This document shows positions 28,789 through 38,709 of a stretch of DNA of 64,000 bases, piece by piece. The notes under the pieces were generated by a model. It worked only from the letters and a program-made list of their open reading frames with translations. It was not told where the DNA came from and did not search any database. How positions within the stretch are numbered: position 1 is the first letter of the stretch; each line of letters starts with the position of its first letter. This DNA is from Flammeovirgaceae bacterium (GTDB taxonomy: Bacteria > Bacteroidota > Bacteroidia > Cytophagales > Cyclobacteriaceae): positions 69,693-133,692 of the forward strand of contig JADJMA010000005.1 of assembly GCA_016709845.1 (NCBI GenBank). Direction: 5' to 3'. The position numbers and the translations under genes are program-made.

Positions 28789-29214
28789 ATGGAAGAAGCA
28801 AACCCGGTTAAATTTTACCTTGCCAGGTATTTTTTTCTGGCGCTTAGCGCGCTACAAGGACTGGCCTCTGTACTCATGTTGATTCAATTCGAAGACACAC
28901 TTAAAAACAGATTTGCCGCCCTTGTCCTTTTAACATTTACCTTGATTTTCTTTTCCTTGCACATGCTGGTTGCCCGCAGAATTAAGCGAGTAGCGATAAG
29001 CAAGAAGAAAATTGATGTAATCAATCCTGCCAAAGTGAAAAGTTATGATTGGTCGGAAGTAAAAAGTATAAAACTCATTCCATTTTTCAATCTGTATAGC
29101 CTCAAACTAAAAGGGAAACGGAATAAGATTTATTTTATACCCAATACAAATACCGAGACCTTGTTTGGATTATTTTCTAAACCATCGGATTTAATACCGA
29201 AGAAGGTGCGATAG
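28789..29214 (+). CDS. Small membrane protein with PH-like C-terminal domain
   Basis: 141-residue protein. Two membrane helices lie at about residues 8-32 and 38-62. The C-terminal 75 residues are soluble and beta-rich with ISKKKIDVINPAKVKSYDWS and SVKSIKL-type strands, a layout seen in bacterial PH-like domains. I do not recognise a precise family. It ends 2 bases before the stop of convergent kbl. Function unknown. Confidence 0.65.
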   Translation: MEEANPVKFYLARYFFLALSALQGLASVLMLIQFEDTLKNRFAALVLLTFTLIFFSLHMLVARRIKRVAISKKKIDVINPAKVKSYDWSEVKSIKLIPFFNLYSLKLKGKRNKIYFIPNTNTETLFGLFSKPSDLIPKKVR

Positions 29215-29216
29215 AC

Positions 29217-30413
29217 TTATTTCAACACTCCCAACTCCTTCCCTACTTCAGTAAACGCCTTTATAGCTTTATCTAAATGATGCTGTTCGTGCGCTGCAGA
29301 AATCTGTACCCGAATGCGTGCTTTTCCTTTGGCAACCACTGGAAAGAAGAACCCAATCACATAAATACCTTTTTCCAATAATCGCTCAGCAAACTTTTGC
29401 GCCAATGGAGCTTCGTACAACATGATGGGTACGATCGGGTGAATGCCCGGTTTAATATCAAATCCGGCTGCAGTCATTTTTTCACGAAAGTATTTTGTGC
29501 TCTTCTCCAATTTATCGCGTAAAGCGGTTGTTTCCGAAAGCATGTTAAATACTTCAATAGAAGCACCCGTTATAGAAGGTGCCAATGTGTTCGAGAATAA
29601 ATAAGGTCTTGATCGTTGACGAAGCATCTCAATAATTTCCTTTCGGCCCGATGTAAAACCACCCGAAGCACCACCCAATGCTTTGCCTAACGTGCCCGTG
29701 ATAATATCCACACGACCGATAACACCACAATGCTCAGGAACGCCACGACCCGTTTTGCCAATAAACCCTGAAGAGTGACATTCGTCCGTCATTACCAATG
29801 ATTCATACTCATCGGCCAGATCACAAATTTTATCTAGCTGGGCAATGGTTCCATCCATGGAGAAAGCGCCATCCGTAACAATAATAATTTGATTGGCGCC
29901 AGCTTTGCGTGCATCTTCCAACTGCACTTTTAAGTCGGCCATATCATTGTGCTTATAGCGATAGCGCATCGCCTTGCACAGACGCACGCCATCAATAATG
30001 GAAGCATGATTTAATTCGTCCGAAATAATTGCATCCTTCTCGCCCAACAAAGGTTCAAACACACCTCCATTGGCATCAAAAGCGGCTGCGTATAGAATTG
30101 TATCTTCAGTTCCCAAAAAATCAGAAATTTTTTTCTCTAGCTCTTTGTGGATATCCTGCGTTCCACAAATAAACCGCACCGATGACATGCCAAACCCATG
30201 CGTGTTAATGGCGCGCTTGGCTGCTTCAATGACCCTCGGATGTGAGGACAAGCCTAAATAATTATTGGCACAGAAGTTTATCACCGCTTTGCCATCCTGC
30301 GTTTTTATATCAGCCCCTTGGGGTGTTGTTATTATTCTTTCCTTTTTGAAAAGACCGGCTTCACGAATCGATTCAAGTTCCTTTTGCAATACAGGTTGAA
30401 GTTTTTTGTACAT
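29217..30413 (-). CDS. kbl: Glycine C-acetyltransferase (2-amino-3-ketobutyrate CoA ligase)
   Basis: 398-residue PLP enzyme of the alpha-oxoamine synthase family that cleaves 2-amino-3-ketobutyrate with CoA to glycine and acetyl-CoA. Motifs include NFCANNYLGLSSHPRV near residue 46, SVRFICGTQDIHKELE near 80, TDECHSSGFIGKTGRG near 207 and the PLP lysine in GTLGKALGGASGGF near 243. It is divergent from an SDR-type L-threonine dehydrogenase gene at 30742, which makes its substrate, so the two form the threonine degradation route. The frame is intact and of normal length. Confidence 0.93.
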   Translation of the reverse strand: MYKKLQPVLQKELESIREAGLFKKERIITTPQGADIKTQDGKAVINFCANNYLGLSSHPRVIEAAKRAINTHGFGMSSVRFICGTQDIHKELEKKISDFLGTEDTILYAAAFDANGGVFEPLLGEKDAIISDELNHASIIDGVRLCKAMRYRYKHNDMADLKVQLEDARKAGANQIIIVTDGAFSMDGTIAQLDKICDLADEYESLVMTDECHSSGFIGKTGRGVPEHCGVIGRVDIITGTLGKALGGASGGFTSGRKEIIEMLRQRSRPYLFSNTLAPSITGASIEVFNMLSETTALRDKLEKSTKYFREKMTAAGFDIKPGIHPIVPIMLYEAPLAQKFAERLLEKGIYVIGFFFPVVAKGKARIRVQISAAHEQHHLDKAIKAFTEVGKELGVLK

Positions 30414-30414
30414 A

Positions 30415-30666
30415 TCAGTTCATTTTCGGTTTAGGTCTCATTACCGGCCTACTTACCAAAGGGGCTGGTTTCGGTTTTTCCGCGGGTTCTTCTTTTAATA
30501 AATATTTTCTGCGAATAGGATTAATCAGGTAAAGCTTCTGCGAAGTAAAACTCGATGGAATCATCTCCTCCACTAAAGATTTCCACTCCTTCCACCGGTC
30601 CGGCTCGGCTTTGTTAAATGCGGCACTATCAATTTTCTTGGAGATCAGATAATCCTCAAACGTCAT
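30415..30666 (-). CDS. Small basic conserved hypothetical protein
   Basis: 83-residue protein with a helical, Trp/Glu-rich first part (EPDRWKEWKSLVEEM) and a proline/lysine-rich tail (EEPAEKPKPAPLVSRPVMRP). No membrane segment. It lies 1 base upstream of the kbl start on the same strand and is probably co-transcribed with it. I do not recognise a function. Confidence 0.6.
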   Translation of the reverse strand: MTFEDYLISKKIDSAAFNKAEPDRWKEWKSLVEEMIPSSFTSQKLYLINPIRRKYLLKEEPAEKPKPAPLVSRPVMRPKPKMN

Positions 30667-30741
30667 AATGCAAATCTACAAATCGTAATTCGTAAATGGC
30701 ACATCGTAAATTTTAATAACTTGCCCTGATAAATGAATTAG

Positions 30742-31701
30742 ATGAAGAAAACTAAGATTTTACTCATTGGCGCTGGTGGACAACTTGGCTCCGAACTCAC
30801 CCAGGGTTTGTGGAAAATATATGGCCAGGATAATGTTATTGCCTCCGATATAAAAGATGCACAGGGAATATTAAAGGAAGGTCCGTACGAGAAATTTGAT
30901 GTAATGCAACGCGACAAGCTTTTTGAATTGCTTCGCAAGCACGAGATTACACAAATCTATCATCTGGCCGCACTCCTCTCTGCTACGGGCGAAAAAGACC
31001 CCCGCTGGGCCTGGAAGCTAAACATGGAAAGCCTCCTTTTTGTACTCGAAGCCGCTCAGGAACTCAAACTTCATAAGGTTTATTGGCCTAGTTCCATTGC
31101 CGCTTTTGGCCCCACTACGCCCAAACAAAACACGCCACAAGATACCATCATGGATCCTACCACGGTATATGGCATTACTAAACTAGCCGGTGAACTTTGG
31201 TGCGAATATTATTTCAGACGGTATGGCGTAGATGTGCGCAGTTTGCGCTACCCCGGTTTAATTGGTTACAAAACCCCGCCCGGTGGTGGCACTACCGACT
31301 ATGCAGTGGATATTTATTTCAAAGCCATTAAAGAAAAAAAATACGAATGCTTTTTAGCTGCTGATACATACCTGCCCATGATGTATATGGATGATGCCGT
31401 AAAAGCTACCTTGGATTTAATGGAAGCACCTGCCGAAAAAGTAAAAATTCGATCGAGCTACAATATCGGTTCTATGAGTTTTTGTCCGGCACAAGTTGCG
31501 GCCACAATTAAAAAGCACATTCCTGAATTTACCATTAGTTACAAATCTGATTTTCGCCAGGCGATTGCCGACTCGTGGCCTAAATCAATTGATGATTTAC
31601 CGGCTCGTCAGGATTGGGGATGGAAACATCAATTTGGATTGGAGGAAATGACTAATGATATTTTGAAGAATCTTCAGGCAAATCCTGCATTACTCACATA
31701 A
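30742..31701 (+). CDS. L-threonine 3-dehydrogenase, SDR type
   Basis: 319-residue NAD-dependent short-chain dehydrogenase. The N-terminal ILLIGAGGQLGSEL is the Rossmann glycine motif, YGITK near residue 150 the catalytic Tyr-x-x-x-Lys, and YPGLIGYKTPPGGGTTDYA near 170 is typical of SDR threonine dehydrogenases rather than sugar epimerases. It oxidises threonine to 2-amino-3-ketobutyrate, the substrate of Kbl encoded divergently. A plain UDP-sugar epimerase is the alternative but less likely given the motif and neighbour. Confidence 0.85.
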   Translation: MKKTKILLIGAGGQLGSELTQGLWKIYGQDNVIASDIKDAQGILKEGPYEKFDVMQRDKLFELLRKHEITQIYHLAALLSATGEKDPRWAWKLNMESLLFVLEAAQELKLHKVYWPSSIAAFGPTTPKQNTPQDTIMDPTTVYGITKLAGELWCEYYFRRYGVDVRSLRYPGLIGYKTPPGGGTTDYAVDIYFKAIKEKKYECFLAADTYLPMMYMDDAVKATLDLMEAPAEKVKIRSSYNIGSMSFCPAQVAATIKKHIPEFTISYKSDFRQAIADSWPKSIDDLPARQDWGWKHQFGLEEMTNDILKNLQANPALLT

Positions 31702-31717
31702 TAAAAAATTATTCCTG

Positions 31718-32491
31718 ATGAAAAACTTAACCGTTCTACATACTGCAATTTCTGTCATTAGTGTAAATCGTCCACAGGCTTTAAATGCGCTTAATCAAGA
31801 TACGCTTCAGGAATTACAAGCTGCTATGAAGGAATGTATCGGCCAAACGGATTGTAAAGGAATCATCATCACCGGTGAGGGGGAAAAGGCATTTGTCGCT
31901 GGCGCAGATATAAAAGAAATCGCAAGCATCCCCAGCGAAAAGGCATTTGATTTTTCTAAAAGCGGTCAGGATCTTTTTAAGATGATAGAAGATTCACCCA
32001 AACCAGTGATTGCGGTGGTCAATGGATTTGCATTAGGCGGTGGTTGCGAGTTGGCTATGGCTTGTCATCTGCGCATTGCAACCGAAAATGCTAAATTCGG
32101 ATTACCCGAAGTAAGTCTGGGAATTCTTCCAGGATATGGTGGCACGCAACGCCTGGCGCAGTTGGTTGGCCGTGGCAAAGCCCTTGAACTTGCGATGACG
32201 GGCGATATGATAAGCGCCAGTGAAGCCAAAGAATTGGGATTGGTAAATCATGTAATTACAACAAAAGAAGAAGCCATTGCGTTAGCTGAAAAGATCATGA
32301 ATAAGATTTTTTCAAAAGGCCCGCTGGCTATTGCGGCTTTAATTAAAAGTGTTAATGCCGGATTCGGGCAAGAAAAAGAAGGCTACCACGAAGAGGCAAA
32401 AAACTTTGCAGCCCTTACTACAACGAAAGATTTTATTGAAGGCACTACCGCATTTCTTGAAAAACGAAAACCAAACTTTAAAGGCGAATAG
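31718..32491 (+). CDS. Enoyl-CoA hydratase/isomerase-family protein
   Basis: 257-residue crotonase-fold protein. Visible are the CoA-binding oxyanion blocks AFVAGADIKEIASI near residue 58 and NGFALGGGCELAMACHLRIA near 103, with the catalytic glutamates in GGCELAMA and FGLPEVSLGILPGYGGTQRL near 128. It probably hydrates enoyl-CoA in fatty acid or short-chain acid metabolism. The start is 16 bases after the threonine dehydrogenase stop and its own stop overlaps the flippase start by 1 base. The frame is intact. Confidence 0.88.
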   Translation: MKNLTVLHTAISVISVNRPQALNALNQDTLQELQAAMKECIGQTDCKGIIITGEGEKAFVAGADIKEIASIPSEKAFDFSKSGQDLFKMIEDSPKPVIAVVNGFALGGGCELAMACHLRIATENAKFGLPEVSLGILPGYGGTQRLAQLVGRGKALELAMTGDMISASEAKELGLVNHVITTKEEAIALAEKIMNKIFSKGPLAIAALIKSVNAGFGQEKEGYHEEAKNFAALTTTKDFIEGTTAFLEKRKPNFKGE

Positions 32492-33928
32492 TGAGTAAAC
32501 TTAAACAACTCGCTGGCGAAACATTGCTCTACGGCATGGGCAGCATGCTGCCACGCGTGCTCAATTTCTTTCTTGTTATTCTGCATACTAAAAATATGTT
32601 TAGCCAGGAAGAGTATGGCGAGATAACAAAACTCTATGCCTGGGTTGGTGTAATTAACATTTTGTACATGTTTGGCATGGAGACAGCATTCTTTCGTTTT
32701 GCTACCAAGCCGGGCATGAACGCAAAACGGATTTTCAATCTCGCTCAAACCAGTGTGTTGCTAATCAGTGTTCCGCTCACAATAATTTTTGTTGTTTTCG
32801 CTAATCCCATTGGTACTTCCCTACAAATTTCAAATCCTCAATTTATAAGTTGGCTGGCACTTACTATGTTGATTGATGCTGCAGTGGCCATTCCCTTCGC
32901 CAGATTAAGGTTGGAAAAGAAAGCGTTGCTTTTTGCTTCGGCAAAAATTATAAACGTGTTGGTATTGATTGGCCTTAATTATTATTTCTTAAAACTTGAT
33001 TACAATCCAGCCGTTGGGGTTGGCTATGTGTTTATTGCAAACTTAATCGCTAACTCAATTTTCGTTTTATTCTTTATTAAAACACTTCTAACATGGCGAC
33101 CCGTGTGGGATAAATCAATCTCGCCACACATGCTTCGCTATGCCTATCCGGTTATGATTACCGGTGTTGCCGGAATGATTAACGAAATGTTTTCGCGAAG
33201 CATGTTGGACTGGTGGCTTCCAGAAAATTTTTACAAGGGTGTTACCCGAAAAGAGGCAGGCGGCATTTTTGGCGCCTGTTATAAGTTTTCGGTATTCATG
33301 AACTTAGGCATTCAGGCTTTTCGCTACGCAGCCGAACCCTTCTTTTTTTCAAATGCGCACGATAAAAACTCACCTGCGCTATTCGCCAAAATAAATCAGT
33401 ATTTCGTTATTACCTGTTGTGTTGTGCTGCTGGGCGTGAGCATGAACATCGATATTCTTAAACACTTAATTGGTAATAATTTTTGGGGTGGACTTTCAAT
33501 CGTACCTCCTTTGTTGTTGGCCTATTTGTTTTTAGGTATCTATTATAACATGAGTGTTTGGTTTAAACTCACCGACCAAACCCATTGGGGAACCATAATA
33601 ACATTAATCGGAGCAGCCATTACCATTGCAGGCAATATTATTCTTATCCCGATACTTGGTTTTATGGGCAGTGCCCTTGCAGCCGTGCTTTGTTATTTCA
33701 CTATGATGGCATTTGTTATTTAGTTGGTCAGCGTAATTATCCATACCGTATTCCATCAGCCGCGATGCCGGATACATTATTTTTACCTATTCAGTTGTAT
33801 TACTGGTTAATCAGGTAGCCTTTGAAAGTCAATGGGTAGCAACAGGATTCCACGCACTCATCATAATTTTATTCTTAGCCTTCATCTATTTTGTTGAAAG
33901 GAAGAATTTTAACAAGGCTATCGCCTGA
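32491..33928 (+). CDS. Polysaccharide flippase (MATE/Wzx-like), frameshifted at 3' end
   Basis: About 478 residues with 12-14 membrane helices. It begins with GTG overlapping the previous stop by 1 base. N-terminal GETLLYGMGSMLPRVLNFFL and ETAFFRFA are typical of the oligosaccharide flippase superfamily in Bacteroidota. The main frame stops at 33723. Frame changes near 33716 and 33770 restore two more helices, through SRDAGYIIFTYSVVLLVNQ to a stop at 33928. It likely moves a lipid-linked envelope saccharide across the membrane and sits upstream of a sugar nucleotidyltransferase gene. Confidence 0.8.
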
Positions 33929-33966
33929 TAATTTGTAGTTTTACTACGCGTTAAAACTTCTACCTT

Positions 33967-34969
33967 ATGAACATTATAATTCCTATGGCCGGCCTCGGCA
34001 AGCGACTTCGTCCACATACATTAACCACCGCTAAACCGCTGCTGCCCATTGCTGGTAAACCTATTGTACATCGATTGGTAGAAGATATTGCTCGGGTATG
34101 CCCCGAGAAAATAAATAACATTGGCTTTATCGTGCATCCTGGTTTTGGAAAAGCCGTAGAGGATGATTTGAAGGAAGTGGCCAAAGCTGTTGGTGCCCAG
34201 GGAAAAATCTACTATCAGGAAAAAGCGATGGGTATATCACATGCGCTTTTATTTGCCAAAGAATTATTTGAAGGCAAGGTGATTGTTGCTTTTGCTGATA
34301 CGCTTTTTCGTGCCGATTTTAAATTAGATACAACCCGCGATGGTGCAATTTGGGTGCAACAAGTTGAAAACCCTTCGCAGTTTGGCGTAGTGAAGTTGAA
34401 TGCCCAGGGAGAAATAACAGACTTAGTAGAGAAGCCTTCCACCTTTGTTTCTGATCTGGCCATTATTGGTATATACTTTTTTAAAGAAGGCGAAAAACTC
34501 CGTAGTGAAATGCAATATCTCCTCGACCATGACATTAAAGAGAAAGGAGAATATCAGTTTACTACAGCCCTTGAAAACATGCGGAAGAAAGGAGCGCTAT
34601 TTGTGCCTGGTCAGGTGAAAGAATGGCTCGACTGCGGCAACAAAGCGAATATGTTGCAAACCAACCAACGGTATCTCGAGTTTATCAAAGATCAAAATCT
34701 GATTTCCGCGAAAGCGAAAGTTATTAATAGTGTCATTTTACCCTCCTGTTTTTATTGATGACAATGTCGTTATTGAAAATTCTGTAGTGGGTCCTCATGT
34801 TTCGGTGGGAATCGGCACAAAAATTACGGACTGCCGGTTGAGTAATTCGATCGTACAGAAAGATTGTACTGTTAACGGAGCGGTTCTTAAAGACAGTCTT
34901 TTGGGAAATTTCGTTAATTTTGAGGGAAAATCTGCCTGTGTTGATTTGGGAGATTACAGTACGATTTGA
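33967..34969 (+). CDS. Sugar-phosphate nucleotidyltransferase with left-handed beta-helix tail, frameshifted
   Basis: About 334 residues. The N-terminal MNIIIPMAGLGKRLRPHT plus KPLLPIAGKP is the nucleotide-sugar pyrophosphorylase signature; AFADTLFRADF near residue 108 and VEKPSTFVSDLAIIGIYFF near 160 complete the catalytic domain. The frame breaks at the T-run at 34736-34739; the other frame continues with hexapeptide-like rungs (PPVFIDDNVVIENSVVGPHV, then DCRLSNSIVQKDCTV), a short left-handed helix. It activates a sugar-1-phosphate, exact sugar unknown. It lies between the flippase and a TPR gene. Confidence 0.82.
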
Positions 34970-34980
34970 TCCTTCACCCA

Positions 34981-36743
34981 TTGGCAAAAAGAAAATTCCT
35001 CTTATATACCCTATTGGTTTCTGCCCAATTGCTGGCTGTTGTTACCCCAGCGTTCACACAGAAGCATAAATCCACGCAAGAAACTAAGCCTAATGAGGTT
35101 CGCTTACGCGAAGCTGAGTTCTTTTTTACTGAGGCTGAGAAATATTTTATTCTTGAAGATTACGCCAAGGCACTGCTATATTTTCAACGAGTTGCAGAAT
35201 TAAATCCTACTAATGCCACGGTACACTACAAAATAGCCGAGGTTCTCTCGAAAGGCACAAAAGAAGAAGATCTACAAAGGGCGGCTCAAAGTATTGACCT
35301 CGCCTTGAAATACGAAAAGAAAAACAAGTATTTCTACCTACTCGCCTCTAACATTTATGCAAATCTGGGGCAGTTCGAAAAAGCCACGGATGCACTCGAA
35401 ACCATGATGAAGGAGGTTAAAGGTACAGACGATTATCTTTTGAATTAGCTGCCCTGTACCTATACAACAAAAAACCAGACGAGGCCATCAAGGTTTATAA
35501 TCGGGCCGAAGAGGTAATGGGAGTAAATGAGGTTTCCTCACAACAAAAGCAACGCATTTATCTGGAGAAGGGAAAAATGCAAGAAGCGCTGGCAGAAGGT
35601 GAAAAATTATTGGAAGCATACCCCGATGAGCCACGTTACGTTTTAGGTTTTGCTGAAGTTCTTGCCAGAAACGGTCAACGAGATAAAGCAATTCTATATC
35701 TGGAAAACTTCATTAAGGAGCATCCTGCTGAAGGAAATGTTAAAATGGTTTTGGCTGGCTTATATAAAGACAATGGGCAGGAACAAAAATCGAGGGATTA
35801 TGTGACCGCGGTTTTTGATGATGGCCAGATAGACATAAGCAGCAAGTTGATTATGCTTGGCACCTATAATGCCCAGCTTGCCCAAAACAAGAGTAAAAAA
35901 ATTATTGACCCCGAGTTAGAATCTTATGTATTGACGCTTTTCAAAAAATTAGAAGACAACTATCCGAATGATGCTAATGTGCACCTGGTGGGGGGCGATT
36001 TGTTTATGACGTTAGGGCAAGATGAAAATGCTAAAAGAGAATATCTGTTTGCCGTGCGCAACGGTTCCGGAAGTTTTGAAGCCTGGCAAAATCTGCTCTA
36101 CCTGGAAACACAAACAAACGAGTTTGATAGCCTCATCGTGCATTCAGAAACTGCACTTGAGCTTTTCCCCAATCAGGCTATGATCTATTACTTTAATGGA
36201 TATGGGCACCTCCGCAAAAATCAATATCGCGAAGCCTCTAATGCCTTGGAACAGGCAAAGAAATTGTCGTCTGCCAATCCAGCCTTTGTAAACGATTTAA
36301 ATGGAATGCTTGGTGACTGTTACAACGCCACAAAAGAATATGCTAAATCAGACAAAGCCTATGATGAGGCTCTCGCATTCAATCCAAACAACGACCTGAT
36401 ACTTAATAATTATAGCTACTACCTGGCGTTACGAAAAGAGAATCTGGAGAAGGCGGAAAAAATGTCGGCACAGCTAATTAAAAATTTTCCAGACAATCCC
36501 TCGTATCTGGATACCTACGGGTGGGTGTTATACGAAAGAGGTAAGTATAAAGAAGCAAAAAAGGTTATGGAAAAGGCCATTCAAACGGGGCAAGGTACGG
36601 CCACGCATTTTGAACATTATGGTGACATTCTCTTCCAATTAGGCGATATTGACAATGCCGTAAAACAATGGCAAAAAGCAAAGCAAAAAGATGGTGGCAA
36701 TGCCAGTCTCGACAAAAAAATAAGTAGTAGAAAATTGAATTAA
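34981..36743 (+). CDS. Exported TPR protein, frameshifted
   Basis: About 586 residues. I prefer the TTG at 34981, which opens a signal peptide (MAKRKFLLYTLLVSAQLLAV); the frame is open from 34966. Tetratricopeptide repeats run through most of the protein, e.g. YAKALLYFQRVAELNPTNAT, DKAYDEALAFNPNNDLILNN and KYKEAKKVMEKAIQTG. The frame breaks near 35440; the alternative frame supplies FELAALYLYNKKPDEAIKVY. It is probably a periplasmic or outer-membrane scaffold. It is 6 bases before the DUF4292 gene, a pairing common in Cytophagales. Confidence 0.82.
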
Positions 36744-36749
36744 GTTAAC

Positions 36750-37517
36750 TTGTCTAAAGACTCCATGCATAAAATTCTTTCATTCTTTATAATTCTCTTA
36801 GGGTTACTGCTCATGCAGTCCTGCCATCGCAAAGTAGTACCCACCCTTCCTGAAGCTCCTAAGTCGTTGGCCATTGAGGAAATAGATTTCGGTTATCTGC
36901 AAAGTAAGGCCCGCATGGTATTTAGAGACGAGAAAAAAGAGCGAGACTTAAAGGCGAATATTCGGATACGAAAAGACAGTGTTATCTGGATGACGTTTTC
37001 AGTAATTGGTGTGCAAGGCGGAAAAGCTCTTATCAACAAAGATTCCATAACCATTGTAAGCAATATCGATAAAGAGTATTACGTTTTTGATTATGCAGAG
37101 TTGTCGAAACGATTCAATTTTAAAATTGATTATTATGCATTAGAGGCCGCCATGCTCGGCAACCCAATACGACCCAAGCAACTCAGTGATGAAATTGGGC
37201 ACGAAGGTGAGTTTGACATCCTTGTACAAAAAGAAGGCTCTGTTACTATCAAAAATCTGATCAATCCCATCATTAAAAAAATTGAGCAAGTTGATTTGGT
37301 AGAAGCCAGCTCAAACAATACCTTAAAATTACAATATTCAAATTTTCAACCGCTCAACGAGAAAACCTATCCGTATAACGGAGTTGTAAGCATCTTTTAC
37401 AAAACCGCAGCCGGTATCATTAACAACACCATTACCTTTGAGTACAATAAAGTTGAAGTGGGCGACAAGGAATTGAAATTCCCTTTCAATATTCCGAAAC
37501 GATATGACCGTAGGTAA
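36750..37517 (+). CDS. DUF4292 lipoprotein
   Basis: 255 residues from the first in-frame start, or about 250 if the ATG at 36765 is used. The signal ends in LMQSC, a lipobox. The mature part is beta-rich with ARMVFRDEKKERDLKANIRI and FSVIGVQGGKALINKDSI, the DUF4292 pattern, resembling LolA/LolB-like lipoprotein folds. Role unknown; cell-envelope lipid or lipoprotein handling is a guess. The 3' end overlaps the EnvC-like gene by 14 bases. Confidence 0.85.
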   Translation: MSKDSMHKILSFFIILLGLLLMQSCHRKVVPTLPEAPKSLAIEEIDFGYLQSKARMVFRDEKKERDLKANIRIRKDSVIWMTFSVIGVQGGKALINKDSITIVSNIDKEYYVFDYAELSKRFNFKIDYYALEAAMLGNPIRPKQLSDEIGHEGEFDILVQKEGSVTIKNLINPIIKKIEQVDLVEASSNNTLKLQYSNFQPLNEKTYPYNGVVSIFYKTAAGIINNTITFEYNKVEVGDKELKFPFNIPKRYDRR

Positions 37518-38389
37518 ATTTTACGTTCTCTTCCTATTCTTATTTATTTTTTCCCTTGCCGCGCAAGCTCAAAAATCAAAAACGCAGCTTCAACGGGAAA
37601 AGCAGGAAAGTCTTGATAAAATAAAAGAGACTGAAAAAATTCTGGCCGAAACAGGTGAGCAAAAGAAAAACTCGTTGGGCGAATTGTCAGCACTTAATCA
37701 ACGTATTTCACAACAAGAAACGCTGATTAAATCCATCCGTGGAGAAATCTCTTTATTGGATTACGACATCATAGCAAAAACAACGAACCCTGGTAGGCAA
37801 CCTCGAAAAGCAAGAGAAACAATTGCGTAAAGATTTAGAAGCAACAAAAAAAGCAGTTGCCGAAGTGGATGTGCTTATCGCCAAAATAATAAAAGAAGAG
37901 TTAGAGCGTGCTGCCCGCGAAGCGCGGGAACGTGTTAACAAAAAGAGTAGTCGCGAAACTGTCGATGTAGCCGTTGCCTTGTCCGCTTCCTTTCAGGATA
38001 ATAAAAGTAAATTTTCCTGGCCAGTTTCAGGATTCGTGTCTCAGAAGTTCGGTCGCCAAGCACACCCGGTTCTAAAAGGAATTGTCATTCAAAATGATGG
38101 AGTAAATATTCAAACCAAGCAGGGAGAAGGCGTGCGATCTGTCTTTAATGGCGAGGTCAGTGCTGTTGCATTTACTCCCGGCATGGGTAATACGGTTATC
38201 GTAAGGCATGGCGAATATTTCACCGTTTACACGGGATTAAAAGAAATCAGCGTTAAGAAAGGTCAACACGTAACTACCAATCAGGAGATTGGAAAAGTGC
38301 TCTCCAATAGCGATGGCATTTCAGAACTTAGGTTTCAAATTCGAAAAAATTTCGATGCCCTCGATCCACAGGAGTGGTTAAGAAATTAG
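37504..38389 (+). CDS. EnvC-like M23 murein hydrolase activator, internal deletion
   Basis: Exported coiled-coil protein with a C-terminal LytM/M23 domain (FSWPVSGFVSQKFGRQAHP, GVNIQTKQGEGVRSVFNGEV and VIVRHGEYFTVYTGL). The N-terminus has a signal peptide and a heptad-rich coil (QLQREKQESLDKIKETEKIL). Near 37780 the coil jumps from LLDYDI into another frame reading LVGNLEKQEKQLRKDLEATK. EnvC-like relatives have about 110 more residues between these blocks, so a segment of about 330 bases plus a frame change is missing. The expected HxH zinc ligands are degenerate (VRHGEY, no second His), as in activator-type EnvC proteins. Confidence 0.72.
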
Positions 38390-38496
38390 GCTAAGCGGCA
38401 AAAACCGGTTATTCCAGCTATTATAACAATAAACAAAGTTTCATGAATTCTTCCTTTTACCATAATTCTCTATCTTTACACTCTTAATAATTCACT

Positions 38497-38709
38497 ATGA
38501 ACGCAATTTTTTTGATTGGAATGCCCGGCATGGGCGAGTGGGTGATCATCGGTTTATTCGTTCTCATCTTTTTTGGAGCTAAGAAAATACCTGAATTTGC
38601 TAAAGGCTTAGGAAAAGGCATACGCGAGTTTAAGGATGCTGTAAAGGATGTGAAGAAAGAAGTGGACGATGCCGGAAATGAAATTCCGAAGATTGACGAT
38701 AAACCTTGA
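38497..38709 (+). CDS. tatA: Twin-arginine translocase subunit TatA
   Basis: 70-residue Tat pore protein. One N-terminal helix (GEWVIIGLFVLIFFGA) is followed by the amphipathic KKIPEFAKGLGKGIREFKDA and a charged tail (KDVKKEVDDAGNEIPKIDDK). It builds the channel that exports folded proteins carrying twin-arginine signals. A plausible Tat substrate is encoded at 56832-57982. The stop overlaps the gatA TTG start by 4 bases. A TATCTTTA at 38471-38478 may be its -7 element. Confidence 0.93.
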   Translation: MNAIFLIGMPGMGEWVIIGLFVLIFFGAKKIPEFAKGLGKGIREFKDAVKDVKKEVDDAGNEIPKIDDKP

